A stretch of DNA of 64,000 nt from JBGAPH01 sp046349955 (GCA_046349955.1 JAXMBI010000010.1:146848-210847), one strand, 5' to 3'; positions 1 through 8,328 are shown, numbered from the stretch's first letter. A program made the numbers and translations. Notes: generated from the letters alone by a model not told the origin.

Positions 1-205
1 TGTAGCCGCTCTGGGGATTCAGCAAATCGAGCCGGCTGGTGCGATAGTCGACCCGGCGGGCCGCATAGAGCACGCACACGGCGGCGGCGGCCGTGCAGAG
101 AACGAGCGTGGCCACCGGATAGCGCAGCACCCCGCGGGTCAGGGCGGCGAGCGGCCGCGCAAAGATCGAGGGCTCTTCTTCCGGCGGCATCCCTTCCGCG
201 GACAT
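1..205 (-). CDS. MMPL/RND-family transporter, N-terminal fragment
   Basis: The gene runs off the left edge; only the first 68 codons are visible, starting at an ATG at 205. The product begins with an acidic cytoplasmic stretch (MSAEGMPPEEEPSIF), followed by one transmembrane helix at about residues 29-46 and then VDYRTSRLDLLNPQSGY. A single N-terminal helix followed by a D-L-L-N-P motif is the pattern seen at the start of MMPL/RND exporters of the hopanoid-transporter (HpnN) type common in planctomycetes. The porter and permease domains lie outside the window, so family assignment rests on this short stretch only. Confidence 0.5.
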   Translation of the reverse strand, partial: MSAEGMPPEEEPSIFARPLAALTRGVLRYPVATLVLCTAAAAVCVLYAARRVDYRTSRLDLLNPQSGY

Positions 206-476
206 CAGCGTGCTCCGAGTTGTCACGGCCCGCGCAACCGTCTGGGCACGGCGGCGCCAAGCGTTCTAACGCAAGACTGCCCTGGCCGGCGGCGCCTCGT
301 CCATGGGCGCGCACTTCCAGGCGATGAGGAGGCGGATTCTACCGGGCCGCGAAAATGCCAACAAGGCGAGTCCGGCGACGCTGGCAGTCCGCAAACCCTT
401 GAAAAGACTGGGTTTGACGCGCGGGGCCCCGTCATCTCGTCCTGCTGGGCCGCCAAATCCTACCGCCCGATTTGCT

Positions 477-1358
477 TCAGTCGAGCGATCCAGTTGCCAG
501 ATATCGTTCGATCACAGCCCATTCCGCCGGATCGCTGACCTCGGCGGCCCAGGCTTGCACCCCGGCTAGGTTCTGGTCCCAGCATTCGCGGAAGGCCGGC
601 AGCCACAAACTGCGGGCAAAGCGAGTCTCCAGATGCCTGGAGCCGTGAAAGTGCCAGATGCGGACATCTTCCGTATCCGCAGCATGAACGGGAGAGCAGT
701 TGTATCGGCAATCGAGCAACCGGTGAGGATAGTGGGGCAGCAGCAACTGCAGGGCAATCTCATCGGGGATGAAGGTCTCCCAGCCGACTGCTGCCAACTC
801 GTACCAGGGCCGCAGGATCGGTGCTCCGGCGCGAAAGGCAAAGACGCCGCCGTTCACCGCGGGGCGATCGGCCTGGGCCGTGTCGACGAGAGAGTTGATG
901 TACTCAAGCGGAAAGTGTCGCTGCTCAAGCGTCCGCCAGCGCTCCAAACGGTTCAAGACGGGCGGTTGGTTCGTCCGCCAGTTGGCGAACTGCGTGGCGA
1001 CGAACGGGGCTTCGTCCGACAGCTCGAACAACGCCGAGATATCGCCGACGATGAGCGTATCGGCATCGAGGACAGCCGCAGCGTCGTAAGGCACGCAACT
1101 TAACAGCGACAGCTTGGTCAGGTAGGCCGAATTCCGACCCGCTGCGATCTCGGGATACTGGCTGGCTCGCAGGCCCAACCGAGGTTCATCAGCCAGGCGT
1201 TCGCCCAGAGTATCGGACTCGGGACGAGTCGTGTAAATCGTCGTCGGGCCGGAATAAAGTAGCCGCAGGGTTGCAACTGCTACAAGCAGCCGCAGCTCAT
1301 AGCCGCCCGCCGTGACCAGGAAAAGGGCGGCCTCTGCACGATTGCGCGCAGTCGTCAT
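477..1358 (-). CDS. GT8-like glycosyltransferase
   Basis: A 293-aa soluble protein. The DAD motif at residues 98-100 (VLDADTLIVGD) is the expected metal and nucleotide-sugar binding DxD of GT-A fold enzymes. NGGVFAF at about 169-175 and a late HFHGSRH at about 236-242 match the NsGV and HxxG elements of glycosyltransferase family 8 and its relatives. It probably transfers a sugar from an NDP-sugar to an unknown acceptor. There is no signal peptide. It stands alone, with 271 bp to the gene on its left and about 300 bp to the one on its right, so genomic context does not suggest a substrate. No convincing Shine-Dalgarno precedes the ATG. Confidence 0.7.
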   Translation of the reverse strand: MTTARNRAEAALFLVTAGGYELRLLVAVATLRLLYSGPTTIYTTRPESDTLGERLADEPRLGLRASQYPEIAAGRNSAYLTKLSLLSCVPYDAAAVLDADTLIVGDISALFELSDEAPFVATQFANWRTNQPPVLNRLERWRTLEQRHFPLEYINSLVDTAQADRPAVNGGVFAFRAGAPILRPWYELAAVGWETFIPDEIALQLLLPHYPHRLLDCRYNCSPVHAADTEDVRIWHFHGSRHLETRFARSLWLPAFRECWDQNLAGVQAWAAEVSDPAEWAVIERYLATGSLD

Positions 1359-1657
1359 AAAAGATCGGCAAGACCTCAGGTCGCGGGCAAACTAGGCGCT
1401 GCGGAAGATTCGCGGTCCCGCACGCGTCAGGCCGCCCAGTAAGGCGCGCTAGTCATTCGCCCTGCGGCCAGTGAGTCGGCTTCTTGTTCTTCCGATCGCG
1501 GCGCTGGCGCCGTCACCCCGCAAGGCGAGTCCAGCGATGGCTTGCGCGCCTAACACGTGCAAAAGCAATAGCTGAATTCGCTTGATCCGCTATTGGCCAT
1601 GGGGCGTCTTCGCAAACTGCTCGAGAGCCAGACGCCTCGCCGCAATACATCCGAAAC
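1359..1657. other. Intergenic stretch, nothing recognised
   Basis: About 300 bp between the glycosyltransferase start and the end of the HEAT-like gene. No coding potential, clear promoter or strong hairpin was found by eye. Confidence 0.4.
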
Positions 1658-2290
1658 CTAGTACGGCGGCTCCTCAGTCTCCGAAAAGCGTTTGTCCGCC
1701 CATGCCCGCGCTTCGCGAAGCCGCTGCGAGCTCTGCGGATCCTTGTCCGCTGCGGCCAACCGCTCCAGCGCGTCCAGGAGCCCGCGCTTCGTGCCCAACA
1801 CCGCGATCATGATCTCCAGGCACTTCTTTTGCGCGGCGGCATCGTCGGTGCTCTTCAGCAGTTCGACCACTCCCGGCAGACCGATCCGCCCCATCTTCTT
1901 GAGCGCATCCGAGGCTGGATAGTCGAGCAATCCATAGCCGAAGCTCACTTCCTTATCATGCTCCGCCTCCTCAGGCAACATAGCGACCAGCGTCTTCGCA
2001 GCCGGCCGATAGTTCAGCTCCCCGAGGAGCACGGCTGCCCCCGCCCGTTGCTTGTAGCCGTAGTCGGACTTCGACTCCAAGATCTCGACGAGCTGTTGCC
2101 CAAGGGATCTCTTCTCCTTCAGGACCCGATTGACGTCATCCTCGACGGCGTCGGGATTCTGAAGCAGCGAACTTAGGTTGACGGTTCCGCCCGCAGTGCC
2201 TGCGTCCTGTAGGCCGGCCAGGGCGACAGCCGAAACACCGAGAAGGGCTGCCCCGACGACAACGACGCTGCGCAGACGCCCAACGCACAT
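1658..2290 (-). CDS. Exported HEAT-repeat-like protein
   Basis: A 210-aa protein. The ATG at 2290 is chosen because GGAGG lies 5 nt upstream; an in-frame GTG at 2296 would sit directly on that Shine-Dalgarno. The N-terminus is a signal peptide (basic start, then VVVVGAALLGVSAVALAG). The mature part is built of paired helices with recurring hydrophobic spacing (AGAAVLLGELNYRPAAKTLV, then PGVVELLKSTDDAAAQKKCL), which resembles HEAT/ARM repeats used for protein binding. It is likely periplasmic. The function is unknown. It lies 31 bp downstream of trpD on the same strand and could share its transcript. Confidence 0.55.
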   Translation of the reverse strand: MCVGRLRSVVVVGAALLGVSAVALAGLQDAGTAGGTVNLSSLLQNPDAVEDDVNRVLKEKRSLGQQLVEILESKSDYGYKQRAGAAVLLGELNYRPAAKTLVAMLPEEAEHDKEVSFGYGLLDYPASDALKKMGRIGLPGVVELLKSTDDAAAQKKCLEIMIAVLGTKRGLLDALERLAAADKDPQSSQRLREARAWADKRFSETEEPPY

Positions 2291-2321
2291 GTTCACCTCC
2301 GGGGATCGGCCAAGAATGCAG

Positions 2322-3332
2322 CTAGCTTCCGTAGCTCATCGCCGCTAGCCGCTCGAGCAGCGCGAGCGCAGCCCCCGAATCGATCGCGGCCGCGGCCTGT
2401 TCTACGCCGCTGCGGAGCGTTTCGGCTTTTCCGGCCACGCAGAGCGCGGCCGCCGCGTTTGCTAGCACGATGTTGCGGGCAGGACCTTGCTCGCCTGAGA
2501 GCACCCGCCGTACGACCGCGGCGCTCTGTTCCGGGTTCTCGACCGCCAGCGGCGCCAGGCTGCTAGCAGGCAGGCCGAAGTCGGCGGCGGTCCATTCGAA
2601 GGGCTGGAGTGCCTCGGCCGTGACTTCCGTGACCGATGTCTTGGCTTCCAAGTTGACTTCCCCCAGACCATGTCCGCAGACGACCAGCGACCTCCGGGTG
2701 CCCAAGAGCTGCAGCGCTTCGGCCAGCTTGTTCTGAAGTTCGGGCCTTCCCGTGCCCAAGACCTGAAACGGGGCCCCGGCCGGATTGCAAAGGGGGCCCA
2801 GCAGATTGAAGATCGTGCGCACGCCCAGCTTCCGCCGCACGGCGCCCACCTGCTTCATCGCGGGGTGCAGGGCCGGGGCAAAGCAGAAGCAGAGCCCGAG
2901 CTCCGCCAGGCAGCGCTCGATCGTGGGGACATCAGCCTCGAGATTCACGCCGAGGGCTGCGAGCACGTCGGCCGAGCCGCTGCGGCTAGTGACGCTGCGG
3001 TTGCCGTGTTTGGCCACCGGCAGGCCGGCGGCCGCCGTGACGATGGCGGCCGTGGTGCTGATATTAAAGGTCTGCGACGCGTCCCCCCCGGTTCCGCAGG
3101 TGTCGACGAACACCTCGTGCGTCGAGCGAATCCGCGTCATGTGCCGCCGCATGCACTGGGCGGCCCCAGCCAGCTCCGCGCTCGTTTCACCCTTTTCGCG
3201 CAGCGCGATCAGGAAGACGCCGATTTGCCCCTCGGCGGCCTGCCCGCTCATGATGTGCTCGAGCGCGGCGTCCATCTCGGCGAGCGTCAGGTCTTCGCCG
3301 GCGGAGAGACGGCCGAGGGCAGCTTGGAACAT
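2322..3332 (-). CDS. trpD: Anthranilate phosphoribosyltransferase
   Basis: The 336-aa product joins anthranilate to PRPP in tryptophan synthesis. Diagnostic features are the PRPP-binding CGTGGD loop at about residues 80-85, the KHGNRSVTSRSGSADVL segment that binds PRPP and anthranilate, and NLLGPLCNP. The length matches the family (about 340 aa). The start is placed at MFQAALGRL (3332); a longer in-frame form beginning at 3386 adds 18 residues unlike the family. No other trp gene is adjacent, so trpD appears to be dispersed. The downstream HEAT-like gene may be cotranscribed. Confidence 0.95.
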   Translation of the reverse strand: MFQAALGRLSAGEDLTLAEMDAALEHIMSGQAAEGQIGVFLIALREKGETSAELAGAAQCMRRHMTRIRSTHEVFVDTCGTGGDASQTFNISTTAAIVTAAAGLPVAKHGNRSVTSRSGSADVLAALGVNLEADVPTIERCLAELGLCFCFAPALHPAMKQVGAVRRKLGVRTIFNLLGPLCNPAGAPFQVLGTGRPELQNKLAEALQLLGTRRSLVVCGHGLGEVNLEAKTSVTEVTAEALQPFEWTAADFGLPASSLAPLAVENPEQSAAVVRRVLSGEQGPARNIVLANAAAALCVAGKAETLRSGVEQAAAAIDSGAALALLERLAAMSYGS

Positions 3333-3486
3333 GGTCGGCGGAAGAATGGCAACAGCGGGAAACGCGGCGCCTGGAACGGCGCACACCTACGCCCTAATGT
3401 AATTGCCGGTTCGCCAAGACGTCAGCCCGCCTGGCGGCCCCGCAGAGCCGCCACTCGGGCCAAGAAGCGTCGACCCCGCAAGGGCC

Positions 3487-3834
3487 CTAGCGCTGGGCTG
3501 CTTCGTCGAACTGCTCTTCGAGCTGGATCAAGATTTCGATCACCTCGAGCGAATCAGCCCCCAGCTCGCTGAGTGTGGTCCAATCGGCGCGCACCCGGCT
3601 GCGGTCGACGCCGAGTTGGTGGGCCACGATGTCGGTCAGCCGCTCCTGCACCGTGTTGGCGTCGTCGGGACGGAAAAACCGCGTCGAGGAGCGGAGCGAC
3701 ACGTACCAGAGCGAGTGCCCGCAATGCGGGCAAGACACGTCGCCCAAAGGAGCGGTGAGGTGCAGCTTGAGGTCAGCGGCGCAGGCCGGGCATTGATTGG
3801 CGGCGCCAGTGGCATCGTGCGGGATCGAGATCAT
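3487..3834 (-). CDS. Zinc-ribbon protein fused to a shortened acyl-carrier-like domain
   Basis: A 115-aa protein. Residues 15-40 carry two CPxC pairs (CPAC and CPHC), a zinc ribbon. Residues 60-110 resemble the first half of an acyl carrier protein: a helix I equivalent, LGVDRSRV, then LGADSLEVIEILIQLEEQF, which contains the DSL phosphopantetheine attachment serine and helix II. The chain stops (EAAQR) just after helix II, where normal ACPs continue through helices III and IV. The reading frame after the stop does not restore them. The ATG at 3834 has AAGGAG 8 nt upstream. It could be a true short carrier, a protein-interaction module, or a naturally truncated ACP. There are no fatty-acid or polyketide genes nearby. 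Confidence 0.65.
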   Translation of the reverse strand: MISIPHDATGAANQCPACAADLKLHLTAPLGDVSCPHCGHSLWYVSLRSSTRFFRPDDANTVQERLTDIVAHQLGVDRSRVRADWTTLSELGADSLEVIEILIQLEEQFDEAAQR

Positions 3835-4019
3835 GGGTCATTCTCCTTAACGGGCGCCTAGAGCGAACGACTTCGTGTGGGCAAATCCTGCGCCAGTGAT
3901 TGCAGCCTAGCCGCCGGCGGGCGGCGCCTCTACGGCCAGTCTGGGGAACGCTTCCCCACTTCCGCATAGCGTGGCGGCGCTCGACGATGTTACGCGCCGT
4001 TGCCGCCCATTGTAGCGGG

Positions 4020-4655
4020 TTACTTCAAGTCCACCGACCAGTAGGCGTCGTTCAAGAACGTTTTCCAACTCTCGTACTTCGGGTTGCCCAGCTTAATCGT
4101 CAAAAGCGGACTTCTCTTGGGCTTCACCGGAGGACGGATCAGCTTCATGTGCGCCTGCTGGGGCGTCCTTCCCCCCTTGCGGACGTTGCACGACACGCAA
4201 CTGCAGACGATGTTCTCCCAGCAGGTCGGACCATTCTGACTGCGCGGGACGACGTGGTCTAGGCTCAGCTCGCTCGTGGGGAAGCCCTGGCCGCAATATT
4301 GGCAGTGGTTTCCGTCGCGGGCAAACACGTTGCGGCGGTTGAACCGCACTGTTTGCTTGGGGGTGCGGTCGTAGCCCAGCAGGCGAATCACCCGCGGCGC
4401 CTGAATACGGAAGTTCACCGCCTGGATCCAGTCGTCGTGCGGGTGCTCATAGGCCTCGCGCAATGCGCTAATCTCGCGCCACGACTCGAAGTCGTAGTTG
4501 GCGTACTGCCCCTCCTCGAGGTGGATGACCTCAGCCAGTTCGCGCACCAACAAGGCGAACGCACGGCGCACCGAGATCACATGAACCGCCATGTAGAAGC
4601 GGTTCAACACCAGCACACTAGCGGCCAGGCTTGGCGAAGCGGCCACGCGAGTCAT
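4020..4655 (-). CDS. HNH endonuclease
   Basis: A 211-aa protein with the HNH core in its C-terminal half: CQYC at 118-121, LDHVVPRSQNG at 132-142 (the metal-binding Asp-His), and CVSCN at 153-157 followed by RKGGRTP. The four cysteines form the structural zinc site of the McrA-like HNH group. The N-terminal 100 residues are conserved-looking but have no recognised domain. A GGGAG 8 nt before the ATG supports the start. Planctomycete genomes often carry a solitary chromosomal gene of this kind; no phage, methylase or toxin genes flank it, so a role in restriction is not indicated by context. Confidence 0.85.
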   Translation of the reverse strand: MTRVAASPSLAASVLVLNRFYMAVHVISVRRAFALLVRELAEVIHLEEGQYANYDFESWREISALREAYEHPHDDWIQAVNFRIQAPRVIRLLGYDRTPKQTVRFNRRNVFARDGNHCQYCGQGFPTSELSLDHVVPRSQNGPTCWENIVCSCVSCNVRKGGRTPQQAHMKLIRPPVKPKRSPLLTIKLGNPKYESWKTFLNDAYWSVDLK

Positions 4656-5153
4656 GCAACGTCTCCCGAGCGACGAGGAGCGATCCTCGGCCGGTGCGGC
4701 TGGAGAATCAGCCAGCCGACAGCCTTGCGGCTCTCGGCGTTCCGAACGGGGATCGCGGAACTAGGGGTTCCGCAGATCGGCGAGGAAGGAGAGCGAGCAA
4801 ACCGGACGGGATCAGGCCTCTTTCTTGCCGGATCACGACCCTGTTTATTGTACCCGGCCGGCCAGGGGGCCACCAGGACCAGGGGCGATTCGCACAAACT
4901 CCTCACATTCTCTTCCGACGCGTTTGGCCGCGGTGAAGTTCGCCTTTGCCGCGCGATTCGCCGCTAGCAGACGGCCGCTCGCGGCCTACCCTCGACTCTG
5001 GGCACGAGATCGATGGGCGGCCTCTGCCGCAAGTTTTTCCGCCGCCTCTGGGTTGCTTGGCGCGCGCGAGCGCTATTAGGATGAAGGAGGTCAAGCTGAT
5101 GCAAGCGCCGTATGCTGCGGCGGTTGCCAGCGTCCTCTAGGGAAACTGGCTCG
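4656..5153. other. Divergent intergenic region with a short leader frame
   Basis: About 500 bp between the divergent HNH gene and the acidic Cys-motif protein. The only notable content is near the right end: a consensus AAGGAGG at 5084-5090 followed by a 13-codon frame at 5099-5140 (listed separately). No tRNA or long hairpin was seen. Confidence 0.4.
5099..5140 (+). CDS. Possible 13-aa leader peptide
   Basis: ATG at 5099, eight bases after a perfect AAGGAGG Shine-Dalgarno, encodes MQAPYAAAVASVL and stops 13 bases before the ATG of the next gene (5154). The next gene has only a weak GGAAA of its own. The leader could be a translational coupling device, or the strong Shine-Dalgarno may be fortuitous. 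It is far too short for composition to prove coding. Confidence 0.25.
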   Translation: MQAPYAAAVASVL

Positions 5154-5462
5154 ATGATTCACTACACCTGCGACGCATGCAAACGACCGCTCGACCCCGA
5201 AGAAGAGAACCGCTACGTGGTCCGGCTCGAAGTGTATGCGGCCTGCGATCCGCTCGACCTGCATGAGGCCGAGGGGGACCGCGATCATCTGCACGAGATC
5301 CAAGAGGTCTTGCAGCGTTTGGAAGACGAAGACGACGACAGCACGGTCGAAGACGAGTACCAGCAGTTGCGCTTCGACCTCTGCCCGGAGTGCCATAAGC
5401 GGTTCCTGAAGAACCCGCTCGGCCTCGACACCAGTAAGCTGTTCGACTTCAGCAACAACTAG
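5154..5462 (+). CDS. Acidic conserved protein with split cysteine pairs
   Basis: A 102-aa protein, MIHYTCDACKRPLDP at the start and CPECHKRF near residues 79-86. The CxxC pair near the N-terminus and the second CxxC near the C-terminus could together form one zinc ribbon. The middle is very acidic (LEDEDDDSTVEDEYQ) and predicted helical. ATG 5154 is chosen because the zinc-ribbon motif starts immediately after it; the in-frame ATG at 5112 adds 14 non-conserved-looking residues. No known function was recognised; it may be a regulatory or scaffold protein. Confidence 0.65.
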   Translation: MIHYTCDACKRPLDPEEENRYVVRLEVYAACDPLDLHEAEGDRDHLHEIQEVLQRLEDEDDDSTVEDEYQQLRFDLCPECHKRFLKNPLGLDTSKLFDFSNN

Positions 5463-5539
5463 CGCGGAGCGGACGCCGCTCGGCGGCTGGCGTTTCGCCC
5501 TTCTGCCTCCTTGGCTCGCGCCTGGTTCACGAGGAAGCC

Positions 5540-6070
5540 ATGGCTCGCCGCTACCGTCGTCGGTGGAGCTACTCGGCCCCGGCCCTGCTTGTGGTCGCGC
5601 TGCTGGCGGCGCTGCGCTACTTCCTGGGTGAGCCGGCCGCCCCGCCGCCGGCCAACCTGCCGGAGGGGAACTACCGGGTCGAGCGCGTCGTTGACGGCGA
5701 CACGCTGATCGTGGCGGGGCTCGACCGCGTGCGCTTAATGGGCATCAATGCGCCCGAGTCGGTGAAGCCCGACCATCCCGTCGAGCCGTTTGGTCCCGAG
5801 GCCTCGGCGTTCACCAAGCAGTTTCTGGCCGGCGGCCAGGTGCGGCTGCAGTTCGACCACGAGCGCGTCGACCAATACGGCCGCGCCTTGGCTTACGCGT
5901 GGGTGGGCGACAAGTTGCTCAACGAGGAACTGGTGCGCCAGGGACTGGCCCGCGCGGAAATGCAGTATCACTACTCGCAAGCCATGAAACGCCGCTTCCG
6001 CGAGGCGCAAGACGAGGCGCGGGCGGCTCACCGGGGAATCTGGTCACAACCGGCTCCGGGGCGGCGTTGA
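5540..6070 (+). CDS. Membrane-anchored thermonuclease (SNase domain)
   Basis: A 176-aa protein with a basic N-terminus and one hydrophobic helix (residues 12-29), acting as a signal anchor, and then a staphylococcal-nuclease-like domain. Visible catalytic elements are VDGDT (Asp54), RLMGINAPE (Arg65, Glu73) and GRALAY (Arg115), equivalent to the Asp, two Arg and Glu of the model enzyme; the second calcium-binding Asp is Asn70 here. It should cleave DNA and RNA in the periplasm or at the cell surface. It is followed by a strong hairpin. Confidence 0.85.
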   Translation: MARRYRRRWSYSAPALLVVALLAALRYFLGEPAAPPPANLPEGNYRVERVVDGDTLIVAGLDRVRLMGINAPESVKPDHPVEPFGPEASAFTKQFLAGGQVRLQFDHERVDQYGRALAYAWVGDKLLNEELVRQGLARAEMQYHYSQAMKRRFREAQDEARAAHRGIWSQPAPGRR

Positions 6071-6102
6071 GTTCGCAGCGAGCCTCGCGCCAGAAAAAAA
6101 GA

Positions 6103-6136
6103 GGGGCCGGCCGTGTTGGGATCTACGGCCGGCCCC
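6103..6136 (-). terminator. Hairpin with U-tract on the minus strand
   Basis: A perfect 12-bp stem, GGGGCCGGCCGT with ACGGCCGGCCCC, and a 10-nt loop. On its left side is an A-run (6094-6100), so read on the minus strand it is a stem followed by TCTTTTTTTC, the form of an intrinsic terminator. Read on the plus strand it has no U-run but could still help end the nuclease transcript. Confidence 0.55.
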
Positions 6137-6442
6137 CCTAAGCCGCCCAAGGGTAAACGCAGTCGCGTCCACCGGTCAGCCGGGGCTGCCCCTGGTATAC
6201 CCTAGGTCCGGCCAGCAATTGCGCCGGTGCTCTTGGGGTTTTCGGAATTCCCAGAATCAGACCTGAGATTGCGCGGACGGCGATCGCCGTCATAGGGCAA
6301 CCGCAAAGCGTGCGGTTTCGCGCATTCGGGGTATTTCGGCAAAAAAGCCTGTCGAAGTTTTCAGGCGAAGGTCGCTGCGGTCGCAGAAGGGTTAGACCAT
6401 CGACGGCGTTCGCGCGGGACCTCTGGGCCCGCGCGACCGACT

Positions 6443-6471
6443 TTGCCCTCGCTGTCTGGTCCGCCTAGAAT
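6443..6471 (+). promoter_or_regulatory. Sigma-70-like promoter for the DUF1559 gene
   Basis: TTGCCC (6443-6448), 17-bp spacer, TAGAAT (6466-6471). Transcription would start near 6478, giving a leader of about 50 nt before the ATG at 6527, which has a GGGAGGAG Shine-Dalgarno. Confidence 0.5.
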
Positions 6472-6526
6472 CGTGGTCGGAACGGAGCGAGCCGCGTACC
6501 GCGATCCTGTCTTCTGGGAGGAGCGC

Positions 6527-7465
6527 ATGCTCCGCCGCCGCGCTTTTACGCTCATCGAGCTCCTGGTTGTGGTGCTCGTTCTCGGGGTGTTGATCGCGCT
6601 GTTGCTCCCTGCGGTCCAAGCGGTGCGTGAGTCGGCTCGCCGGCTGCAATGCACCAACCATCTCAAGCAAGTTGCGTTGGCGTTGCACGCTTACGCCTCG
6701 GCCCAGTCCGAACACCTTCCCGCCCTGATCCACACCGCCTTCGATTCGCAGGGGCGGCCCGACAGCCCGACGCCTGACGACAGCTTTTCGCTCTCGTGGC
6801 GGGCAACGCTGCTGCCGTATCACGAACAACGGGCGCTCTACGAGCGCATCGACTTCCGCCAATCGGCCCTCTCAGCAGCCAATCGGCCCGTGGCGGAGAC
6901 GATTCTCGGCGAACATCAGTGCCCCAGCACTCCCGAGTCGCCTCGCCGGATGGAGGCGACCCTGAGCGGCGGTGGCTCGGCGACCACCGCGCGATTGGCC
7001 GTCGTCGACTATGGCGCCGTGGCCCTGGTTGTCGTTTCGCAAACGACGGGCGAAGTCTCGCTGCCTGGCGCCTGGTTGCCGCTCCAAGGCTATAGTGGCA
7101 AAGTGGAGAGCGGCTTTCGAGCGGCTCCGTCGTCGCTCCGCACAATCAGCGACGGCCTCTCTCAAACAGCCCTGCTCGTGGAGCACGCCGGTCTGCCGCA
7201 CGTTTTTCGGCAGACCGTCGAATTGCCAGCGACGGGACTTGTGGGGCCCTGGCTGTCGGCGGAGATCAACGTGCTCGACGGCCGGTTGACCGTGAACGCC
7301 GACAACGTCCGTGGCCTGTATTCGTTTCATCCGGGCGGCGCGCAAAGCGCACTGGCCGACGGCTCGGTGCATTTTTTGCCGGCGACGCTGGACCCCGGCG
7401 TCTTAGCGGCCTTGCTCACCCGCGAAGGGGCGGAGCCGCTCGAGGGCTGGGACCGGGCGTTGTGA
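6527..7465 (+). CDS. DUF1559 pseudopilin-like protein
   Basis: A 312-aa protein starting MLRRRAFTLIELLVVVLVLG. The short basic leader and FTLIELLVV are a type IV pilin/type II pseudopilin methylation site with the conserved Glu at position 5 of the mature chain. They are followed by a hydrophobic helix and then CTNHLKQVALALHAY, typical of the planctomycete DUF1559 family. The C-terminal part contains the usual FHPGGAQSALADGSVHFL (H-x-G-G...DGSV) block. Families of this type occur in dozens of copies per planctomycete genome and are exported; their exact role is unsettled. The start is fixed by a strong Shine-Dalgarno (GGGAGGAG) and an upstream promoter. Confidence 0.9.
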   Translation: MLRRRAFTLIELLVVVLVLGVLIALLLPAVQAVRESARRLQCTNHLKQVALALHAYASAQSEHLPALIHTAFDSQGRPDSPTPDDSFSLSWRATLLPYHEQRALYERIDFRQSALSAANRPVAETILGEHQCPSTPESPRRMEATLSGGGSATTARLAVVDYGAVALVVVSQTTGEVSLPGAWLPLQGYSGKVESGFRAAPSSLRTISDGLSQTALLVEHAGLPHVFRQTVELPATGLVGPWLSAEINVLDGRLTVNADNVRGLYSFHPGGAQSALADGSVHFLPATLDPGVLAALLTREGAEPLEGWDRAL

Positions 7466-7564
7466 ACTCCGTGTGAGCGCGGCGGGCAGATCACTCTGGG
7501 CCGCCAAGCCCGCGGCGGCTACGCTGACAGGGGAGGCGAGTTCTTTTCTCTGGCGGCGCGGCCC

Positions 7565-8230
7565 ATGTCCAAGCATCTCGAACGGCAGATCGAAACCCTC
7601 AAGCAAAAGTTGCTCTACGTCGGCACGCTCGTGGAAGAGGCGGTGTCGCGGGCCGTGGCGGCGCTCGTCGACCGCGACCCCGACCTGGCCCGCCGCGTGA
7701 TCGCCGCCGACGCCGAGATCGACCGCATGGAGGTCGAGGTCGAGGAGGAGTGCCTGAAGTGCTTGGCCCTGCATCAGCCGGTGGCCGCCGATCTGCGGTT
7801 CGTGGTCGCCGTGCTCAAGATGAACAACGACCTCGAGCGCATCGGCGACATGGCCAAGAACATCGCCAAGCGAGTGGTGTTCCTCTGCAAGTCGGAGCCG
7901 CTCGAGCTGCCCGGCAATTTTCGCGGCATGGCGGCCGCGGCGCAATCGATGTTCAAACGCAGCCTCGACGCCCTGGTGAACTCGGATACGGCGCTGGCCC
8001 GCCAGGTGCGCGAGGACGACGACGAGGTCGATACGATGCGCAAGCAGATTCAGCTCCAGGTGGAGCGCGAGATCATGGCGCAGCCGCAGCGCGTGGCCGA
8101 GCTGATGAGCCTGAACAACGTGGCCAAGCAACTCGAGCGGCTCGCCGACATGGCCACCAACATCGCCGAGGACGTGATCTACATGCTCGAAGGCGACATC
8201 GTGCGGCACAACGCGCACGAAGTGCCCTGA
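7565..8230 (+). CDS. phoU: Phosphate signalling protein PhoU
   Basis: A 221-aa all-helical protein with two PhoU three-helix bundles. The repeated metal-binding signature appears as NNDLERIGDMAKNIA near residue 80-95 and NNVAKQLERLADMATNIAED near 180-200. PhoU couples the Pst phosphate transporter to the PhoR kinase and represses the Pho regulon when phosphate is plentiful. The pst and phoBR genes are not in this window. The gene is convergent with yidD; a 90-bp palindromic repeat separates the two. Confidence 0.95.
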   Translation: MSKHLERQIETLKQKLLYVGTLVEEAVSRAVAALVDRDPDLARRVIAADAEIDRMEVEVEEECLKCLALHQPVAADLRFVVAVLKMNNDLERIGDMAKNIAKRVVFLCKSEPLELPGNFRGMAAAAQSMFKRSLDALVNSDTALARQVREDDDEVDTMRKQIQLQVEREIMAQPQRVAELMSLNNVAKQLERLADMATNIAEDVIYMLEGDIVRHNAHEVP

Positions 8231-8236
8231 GCGCTG

Positions 8237-8328
8237 CTGGCGAGCGGCCGGCGTAAGCCGGCTGACCAACCCGCGTCGACGGCCTCACCAGCGTTGGGTC
8301 GGCCGGCTTACGCAGGGCCGCTCGCCAG
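8237..8328. repeat. Imperfect palindrome, repeat family B (pair of arms)
   Basis: Left arm 8237-8270 and right arm 8293-8328 are near-exact inverted copies of a unit containing GGCCGGCTTACGC and GGCCGCTCGCC. It lies between convergent phoU and yidD. A single copy of the same unit occurs at 51230-51263. It may be a REP-like element and may also act as a bidirectional terminator. Confidence 0.6.

Larger units (their letters stand above)
6071..6526. other. Intergenic region with hairpin and promoter
   Basis: About 455 bp between the nuclease and the DUF1559 gene. It holds a 12-bp stem hairpin at 6103-6136 and a sigma-70-like promoter at 6443-6471, both listed separately. The middle part has no recognisable feature. 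Confidence 0.5.
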
